64,000 nt of DNA, taken from Candidatus Gastranaerophilales bacterium. Lineage in GTDB: Bacteria; Cyanobacteriota; Vampirovibrionia; Gastranaerophilales; Gastranaerophilaceae. Under the pieces are notes generated by a model. That model saw only the letters and a list, made by a program, of their open reading frames with translations. It did no database searches and was not told where the DNA came from. How positions within the stretch are numbered: the first letter of the stretch is position 1; every line of letters begins with the position of its first letter. Positions 59,634-64,000 of the stretch are shown here, piece after piece. The position numbers were made by a program, and so were the translations under genes. The stretch covers positions 186,001 to 250,000 of the forward strand of contig CALUVT010000002.1 in the NCBI GenBank assembly GCA_944324345.1, read 5' to 3'.

Positions 59634-60918
59634 TGTTGTAGTTGTAGGTGGCGGAACTGCAGGATGTGCTGCTGCTTACATTGCCGGTATGGCAGGGCTA
59701 AAGACATTAATAATCGAGAAAAATATTCATTTAGGCGGCACAATAACTTCAGGGCTTGTTATTCCGGTTATGAAATCAGGGGAAAACCAGATAAATACTG
59801 ATTTTAAAAACGCATTAATTGATGAATGCAAAAAACTGGGCGGGCAGACAACATTTCAGAATAATCCTGCCTGGTTCAATCCTGAAATTACAAAGATTGC
59901 ACTTGACAACTTAATGAAAAAGGCAAATGTTGAAATATTTTTTGATACTAATATTCTCGGCATAAAAATTGAACATAATCAGATAAAGAGAATAAAAATA
60001 ACCAAAGAAATATTATCGGCATATAACGACAAGATAGAATTCGAAACAAAAAAATTATCGGTATCTGTCGGGGCGAGATATGTAATTGACGCAACAGGAA
60101 ATTGTGTTGTCGGAAAAATTTGTAACTGTAATTTTTTGGAAAAAGATCATGAATTTCAACCGGTTACTCTGAGATTTATGATGGGAGGAATAAATCTAAA
60201 AATATTTTCAGAGTGGTTAAAAGAATTTGATCCAAACAGAGATGTTAGTGTTGTAGAGGAAATTGACGGTTATATACATCTTTCTACAGCTTATACGTGG
60301 GATAAAGGCAAAAAGTGGGCTTTAGAGCCATTATTTAAAGATGCTGTTAAACAGGGTATCCTCAAAAGGTATGATACAAACTATTTTCAGATATTTACCG
60401 TTCCCGGAATGCCTGATACTGTTGCATTTAATTGCCCTAGAATAATAGATTACAACAATTCATTAGAGGTTAAAAGTATCTCAAAAGCCTTATTATTAGC
60501 CAGAGCCAACATATATAGATATCTTCAATTCTGTCGCAAGTATTTTCCCGGTTTTGAAAACTCATATATATCAAATATCGCCGATATGATTGGTGTTAGA
60601 GTGTCCAGACGTATAAAGGGCAAATATATATATACTATTGACGATTTAAGAAGCGGTAAAAAGTTTGAACATCCTGTAGTTATATCTAACTACCCCGTTG
60701 ATATACACTCTAATAAACGTTCAAAGGGGAAATTGGAAAAAGTTAAAGATTATCAACTTCCGCTTGAGAGTCTTATGTCTGCTGATATTGACAATTTGTT
60801 TGTTGCAGGAAGATGTCTTTCTGCGGATTTCCTATCACAAGGTGCACTTAGAGTTCAGGGGAGTTGTTTCTCAATGGGAGAAGGGGTCGCAAAGCACATT
60901 GCTAATCTTTTGGCGTAA
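59623..60918 (+). CDS. FAD-dependent oxidoreductase (FAD_oxidored type)
   Basis: 431 residues. N-terminal dinucleotide fold VVVGGGTAGCAAAYIAGMAG with the Glu at the end of the second strand (LIIEKN), then HLGGTITSG; YVIDATGN near residue 155; C-terminal NLFVAGRCLSADFLSQGALR then VQGSCFSMGEG closes the FAD site. Strongest match is the FAD_oxidored family (PF12831), whose substrates are mostly unknown. AGGAGG in the end of the MnmC-like gene provides the ribosome site; the two are coupled. It converges on the CoA-disulfide-reductase-like gene with 17 bases overlap. Confidence 0.85.
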   Translation: MIYDVVVVGGGTAGCAAAYIAGMAGLKTLIIEKNIHLGGTITSGLVIPVMKSGENQINTDFKNALIDECKKLGGQTTFQNNPAWFNPEITKIALDNLMKKANVEIFFDTNILGIKIEHNQIKRIKITKEILSAYNDKIEFETKKLSVSVGARYVIDATGNCVVGKICNCNFLEKDHEFQPVTLRFMMGGINLKIFSEWLKEFDPNRDVSVVEEIDGYIHLSTAYTWDKGKKWALEPLFKDAVKQGILKRYDTNYFQIFTVPGMPDTVAFNCPRIIDYNNSLEVKSISKALLLARANIYRYLQFCRKYFPGFENSYISNIADMIGVRVSRRIKGKYIYTIDDLRSGKKFEHPVVISNYPVDIHSNKRSKGKLEKVKDYQLPLESLMSADIDNLFVAGRCLSADFLSQGALRVQGSCFSMGEGVAKHIANLLA

Positions 60919-62263
60919 TTTTTCCCGCGAGAATTTGTGCAGCATTTAACAACGGATCTATTGTCGGAGAATACGGTGGAGCATATGTCAAATCATTTTT
61001 ATAAAATTCTGTAACAGACATTTTACCAAGTAGAGCTGCTGTTAGTGCATTAATTCTCTTGTCAGCATCACCTGCACCAATAGCTTGAGCTCCAAGCATT
61101 TGTCCTGTTTTTGAATCAGCAATAAGTTTTAAGGTTATGTTGTTTACATCTGGCATATAACCGACTTTATCGTTTTTAGTTACTATAACTGATATAGGCT
61201 CATACCCTAAAGCTCTTGCCTTACGTTCAGTCAAACCTGTCATTGACATAGTAAGATTAAGACACCTTGTAACAGCAGAACCTAATACACCGCCAAATGA
61301 GTCATTCCCGCCGCAAGCATTAATAGCTGCAGTACGACCTTGTTTGTTAGCGTTTGAACCAAGAGGAGCCCAAACTTTTGTATCACTCACAATTAAGTTT
61401 GACTCGACACAATCGCCACAAGCATAGATATCTTTTATATTTGTTTCCATTTTCTCATTAACTTTTATTGCTCCAGTAATACCAAGCTCTATGCCTGCAT
61501 CCTTTGCGATTTCTACATTAGGTTTCACACCGGCACACAATACCACCAAATCTGTTGCAAATTCTTTTCCCGAGCCTGTTTTAACACCGTTTACACCATT
61601 AAAATCCCCAGAGAATTCAGTTACCAACTCTGATGTATAAAGTTCAAAGCGGCCGTTACTGATAGTTTTTAATTGGCTTTCTATGAGTTTTGACATGTCT
61701 TCATCAAACAAATTCATAATTTGCGGAGAATACTCACAGACTGTAACTGATAAATTTTGTCTTACAAAAGCTTCTACAAGTTCAATTCCGATATATCCGC
61801 CACCAACAATCGTTGCGTGTTTTGATTTTAGAGCCTTTTCCTTTATCGCAATACCGTCCTCTATAGTACGTAAGGTAAATACATTAGGCAAATTAACATT
61901 TTTTATTTTTGGGATAATAGGTCTTGCACCAGTTGCAATAATTAGTTTGTCATATTCTACAAGAAAAGCTTTTTGATTTTCCAGGTTTTGCACTAGAATT
62001 TGTTTTGAACAGGGGATAATCTTTACAACCCTGTGCCTAAGATGAATATGTATATTTTTCTCTTCAAATTCCTCTGGAGACATCACAAGCAAAAGCCTGT
62101 AATCTTCAAAATTTCCTTCAATATAATAAGGTAAACCACATGAAGAGTACGAAACATGGGTATCATCTGTATATAAATCAATTTGCGAATCAGGAGATTC
62201 TCTTCTGGATTTTGCAGCAGCTTTAGCACCTGCTGCAACTCCGCCTATAATTACGATTTTCAT
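60902..62263 (-). CDS. CoA-disulfide reductase / NAD(P)H oxidase-like flavoprotein
   Basis: 453 residues. Pyridine-nucleotide disulfide oxidoreductase of the single-cysteine type: IIGGVAAGAKAAAK binds FAD, the active Cys is in SYSSCGLPYYIEG (about residue 40), TIVGGGYIGIELVEAF binds NAD(P)H, and DIYACGDC is the second FAD motif. Such enzymes reduce CoA disulfide, persulfides or oxygen in anaerobes. Start at ATG 62263 is likely; ATG 62272 is an alternative. No clear ribosome site. Confidence 0.9.
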   Translation of the reverse strand: MKIVIIGGVAAGAKAAAKSRRESPDSQIDLYTDDTHVSYSSCGLPYYIEGNFEDYRLLLVMSPEEFEEKNIHIHLRHRVVKIIPCSKQILVQNLENQKAFLVEYDKLIIATGARPIIPKIKNVNLPNVFTLRTIEDGIAIKEKALKSKHATIVGGGYIGIELVEAFVRQNLSVTVCEYSPQIMNLFDEDMSKLIESQLKTISNGRFELYTSELVTEFSGDFNGVNGVKTGSGKEFATDLVVLCAGVKPNVEIAKDAGIELGITGAIKVNEKMETNIKDIYACGDCVESNLIVSDTKVWAPLGSNANKQGRTAAINACGGNDSFGGVLGSAVTRCLNLTMSMTGLTERKARALGYEPISVIVTKNDKVGYMPDVNNITLKLIADSKTGQMLGAQAIGAGDADKRINALTAALLGKMSVTEFYKNDLTYAPPYSPTIDPLLNAAQILAGKITPKD

Positions 62264-62313
62264 AGCAATCATAATTTAGCAGATTTGTTCAAATAAAACA
62301 ATAATCCCACTTA

Positions 62314-62454
62314 CTAATTTAAACCAGACGTGTTTAAAATAACTTCTTTCATAAAAGAACAATAAGCATCTACATCGCTTTCAAATTGCTCAATATCATC
62401 AACTAGGTTAATAATTTCAATAACTATTTTTTCATTTCTTAAATCATCATACAT
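62314..62454 (-). CDS. Small acidic hypothetical protein (46 residues)
   Basis: A complete short frame: AGGGAGTG stands eight bases before the ATG 62454, and it ends at TAG 62314. The product begins MYDDLRNEK and is an acidic amphipathic helix (VIEIINLVDDIEQFE) followed by YCSFMKEVIL. Good ribosome site and isolated position argue for a real gene. It is 51 bases upstream of the CoA-disulfide-reductase-like gene on the same strand. Function unknown. Confidence 0.6.
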   Translation of the reverse strand: MYDDLRNEKIVIEIINLVDDIEQFESDVDAYCSFMKEVILNTSGLN

Positions 62455-62522
62455 AATATACACTCCCTATTACATGTATAATGACGGAATATTTATATTT
62501 TTTCTTTAGTTATTTTAAAGTT

Positions 62523-62533
62523 TTTGTTACAAA
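62523..62533. promoter_or_regulatory. Palindrome TTTGTTACAAA between divergent small genes
   Basis: Perfect complement of the 41178-41188 element, centred between the 46-residue gene (minus) and the 128-residue gene (plus). May control one or both. Confidence 0.4.
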
Positions 62534-62617
62534 AATTTATTTTTTAGCAAAAAAATTTTTTAGTGTATTTAAACACATATACTATAAATAAAGAGATATA
62601 CAAGGAGGAAATTTATA

Positions 62618-63004
62618 ATGGAAATTCAAAAAAAATGTAACCACCCTGCATTTACAGCTAAATTTGTCCCAAACAAGGCTTTTAAAGATGTTGTTAAATA
62701 TGCAGAGGGAAATGGATACCTGAGACAGCTTGATACAGCACTCAATGCAATTAAAAATATTGATGGTGAAGACATTCTTTTGATACATGGAAAAAATAAT
62801 GGCTATTGTTTTTCTAACTTAACGATGGGTAAAAGAACCGTTTACAACGCTGCGAAAACTTCACCGGAAGAATCTTCGTTCTTCGGGATTCTCGAACTTG
62901 GCACACTTGGCACAAAATTGAAAAAACTTCTCGGTTGCGAAATTAAGGAAAGTATAACTGCTGAAAGTATCATGAAAAACTACACTACAGATGTTAAAAT
63001 TTAG
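62618..63004 (+). CDS. Hypothetical protein
   Basis: 128 residues, mixed alpha/beta, no signal peptide or membrane segment. Starts MEIQKKCNHPAFTAKFVPNK, a start style seen in lineage-specific hypothetical proteins. AAGGAGG is well placed before the ATG. No recognised domain. Convergent with the permease gene, overlapping by four bases. Confidence 0.75.
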   Translation: MEIQKKCNHPAFTAKFVPNKAFKDVVKYAEGNGYLRQLDTALNAIKNIDGEDILLIHGKNNGYCFSNLTMGKRTVYNAAKTSPEESSFFGILELGTLGTKLKKLLGCEIKESITAESIMKNYTTDVKI

Positions 63005-63882
63005 TTTTCATTATAAACAAGTTTTTTTCTAATTGACCACTGAATAAGAGTTAATACTAAAATTATAAAGAATAAAACGTAGGCAATAGCTGAAGCTTTG
63101 CCTACGTTAAAGTATTCAAAGGCATTTTTATATATTGAATATACAAGCACATTAGTACTGTCTAAGGGTCCTCCTTGAGTCATTAAGTATATCAAATCAA
63201 ATACCTGAAATGAACTTATTGCTGTAATAATAACTACAAAAAATATACTTGGAGACAAAAGCGGAACCGTTACGTATATAAAAGTTTGTATTGGATTTGC
63301 TCCATCAATTTTTGCAGCTTCAAACATATTTTGAGAAATTGCACTAAGAGCTCCTAAAAAGATAATCATATTGTACCCGATTAGTTTCCAAACAGATACG
63401 ATAATCAAAGCCGGCATCGCAAAATTTGAATCATAAAGCCAATTTATATGAATATTTAAAATATAGTTTATAAAACCAATATTTGGATCAAAAATCCACT
63501 CCCAGATAACGCCAACAACAATCATAGGCGTTATGAAAGGAAGAAAATAAGCTGTTTTAAAAAACTCAGACCCTCTTATTTTGGAGTTTAATATACAAGC
63601 CAATATCAATGGAATAATAACACCGAAAACAGATGTTGATATCGCAAAAACAACAGTGTTTATTAATATCTTGTAAAATAAAGGTTCTTTAAAAAGAAGT
63701 CTGTAATTTTCTAACCCTACAAATTCAATAGGGCTTAACAAATCCCACTTAGAAAAGCTCAATGCAAATGAGCATATTACAGGTATTATTATAAAAATAA
63801 ACGTACCTACCAAAGCTGGCAATATAAATAGCCATCCGGCTAATTTTTCGTTGTTTGAGAAATTTTCAAGAAAATTTTTCAT
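63001..63882 (-). CDS. ABC sugar transporter permease (MalF/UgpA type)
   Basis: 293 residues with six membrane helices and the EAA loop EAAKIDGANPIQTFIYVTVP (about 200-219) that docks the ATPase. Belongs to carbohydrate-uptake type 1 importers. The ATG 63882 lies exactly six bases after a TATAAT (63894-63889 on the minus strand); a -35 box is not obvious. Partner genes (binding protein, second permease) would lie outside the window or elsewhere. Confidence 0.92.
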   Translation of the reverse strand: MKNFLENFSNNEKLAGWLFILPALVGTFIFIIIPVICSFALSFSKWDLLSPIEFVGLENYRLLFKEPLFYKILINTVVFAISTSVFGVIIPLILACILNSKIRGSEFFKTAYFLPFITPMIVVGVIWEWIFDPNIGFINYILNIHINWLYDSNFAMPALIIVSVWKLIGYNMIIFLGALSAISQNMFEAAKIDGANPIQTFIYVTVPLLSPSIFFVVIITAISSFQVFDLIYLMTQGGPLDSTNVLVYSIYKNAFEYFNVGKASAIAYVLFFIILVLTLIQWSIRKKLVYNEN

Positions 63883-63888
63883 GCTATA

Positions 63889-63894
63889 ATTATA
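63889..63894 (-). promoter_or_regulatory. -10 box of the permease gene (leaderless position)
   Basis: TATAAT on the minus strand followed by six bases and the ATG 63882. No convincing -35 box at 16-18 bases. Confidence 0.35.
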
Positions 63895-63920
63895 CAATAA
63901 TAAATAAGGGGATACTTAAT

Positions 63921-64000
63921 ATGAAAAAATATGAACACGCATTCGGGAAAAATGATATTAGAGGCATATATGGTGAGGATATTACTGAAGAGCTTTTCTA
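63921..64000 (+). CDS. Phosphomannomutase/phosphoglucomutase (partial, N-terminus only)
   Basis: 26 codons are seen before the window ends: MKKYEHAFGKNDIRGIYGED then ITEELF. The FGKNDIRGIYG start is typical of the alpha-D-phosphohexomutase family, which would connect glucose-6-phosphate and glucose-1-phosphate and so feed GlgC. AAGGGGA precedes the ATG. Substrate specificity cannot be judged from this part. Confidence 0.75.
   Translation, partial: MKKYEHAFGKNDIRGIYGEDITEELF

Noticed and set aside
1-64000. CRISPR arrays, insertion sequences, prophage or toxin-antitoxin modules
   Set aside because: No regularly spaced repeats, transposase, integrase or paired toxin-antitoxin genes were seen.

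Overview
The window is a low-GC (roughly one third G+C), gene-dense bacterial chromosome segment. No rRNA, tRNA, insertion sequence, phage gene or CRISPR array was found. The gene content suggests a fermentative, anaerobic relative of Cyanobacteria, most likely the gut lineage Gastranaerophilales (Melainabacteria/Vampirovibrionia). The grounds are LL-diaminopimelate aminotransferase, several prepilins with an FTLxEVLITLxIIG N-terminus, glycogen synthesis and breakdown, desulfoferrodoxin with ferritin, a sugar ABC permease and many lineage-type small hypothetical proteins. This placement is an inference; no marker gene was compared.

Layout. 1-16 kb: a partial LysM protein; glgC; two small membrane proteins; an ECF sigma/anti-sigma pair; leuC; an alpha-glucan phosphorylase; a PLP lyase; a secreted VWA protein; a small XRE regulator; prepilin 1; a multidomain PLD-like protein; a YdjC deacetylase; a GT2 glycosyltransferase; and prepilin 2, disrupted in frame at a G10 tract. 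16-31 kb: ruvB, dapL, a giant zinc-ribbon/TPR protein, glgA, an EamA transporter, prepilin 3 (again behind a G10 tract), CpaE- and CpaF-like ATPases, a membrane protein and uvrB. 30.6-38.1 kb: a tightly packed minus-strand operon of nine genes (stand-alone ClpX-type zinc finger, helical-repeat protein, ruvX, DUF1292, Clp_N-only protein, tilS, hpt, histidine kinase, DUF4013-like). 38-47 kb: a TPR lipoprotein, lgt, an MFS exporter, the large-type SRP RNA, desulfoferrodoxin-ferritin and a hybrid kinase/LuxR regulator pair. 47-64 kb: wecB, glutaredoxin with a ligand-less hybrid-cluster-protein homologue, rpsL-rpsG, leuD, a histidine-phosphatase-like protein, a radical SAM protein, an AI-2E-type permease, thrB, an MnmC-like methyltransferase with an FAD oxidoreductase, a CoA-disulfide-reductase-like enzyme, a sugar permease and the start of a phosphohexomutase.

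How it works together. GlgC, GlgA and the phosphorylase make and degrade glycogen but sit in three separate loci. LeuC and LeuD are 46 kb apart. Prepilins and CpaE/CpaF-like ATPases point to a pilus or secretion apparatus whose other parts lie elsewhere.

The two most interesting patterns are these. (1) Two prepilin loci share a leader cassette (ribosome site, short start, run of exactly ten G). Both are one base out of frame, and changing the tract by +1 or -2 would fuse a long leader to the prepilin in each case, which looks like a slipped-strand phase switch. (2) At least nine genes have a sigma70-like promoter whose -10 box ends 6-9 bases before the ATG, with no ribosome-binding site, so leaderless mRNAs are predicted. 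A further theme is homologues that have lost catalytic residues: an Hcp homologue without its cluster ligands, a histidine phosphatase without its RHG histidine, and a CpaF-like ATPase with altered Walker B/His boxes.
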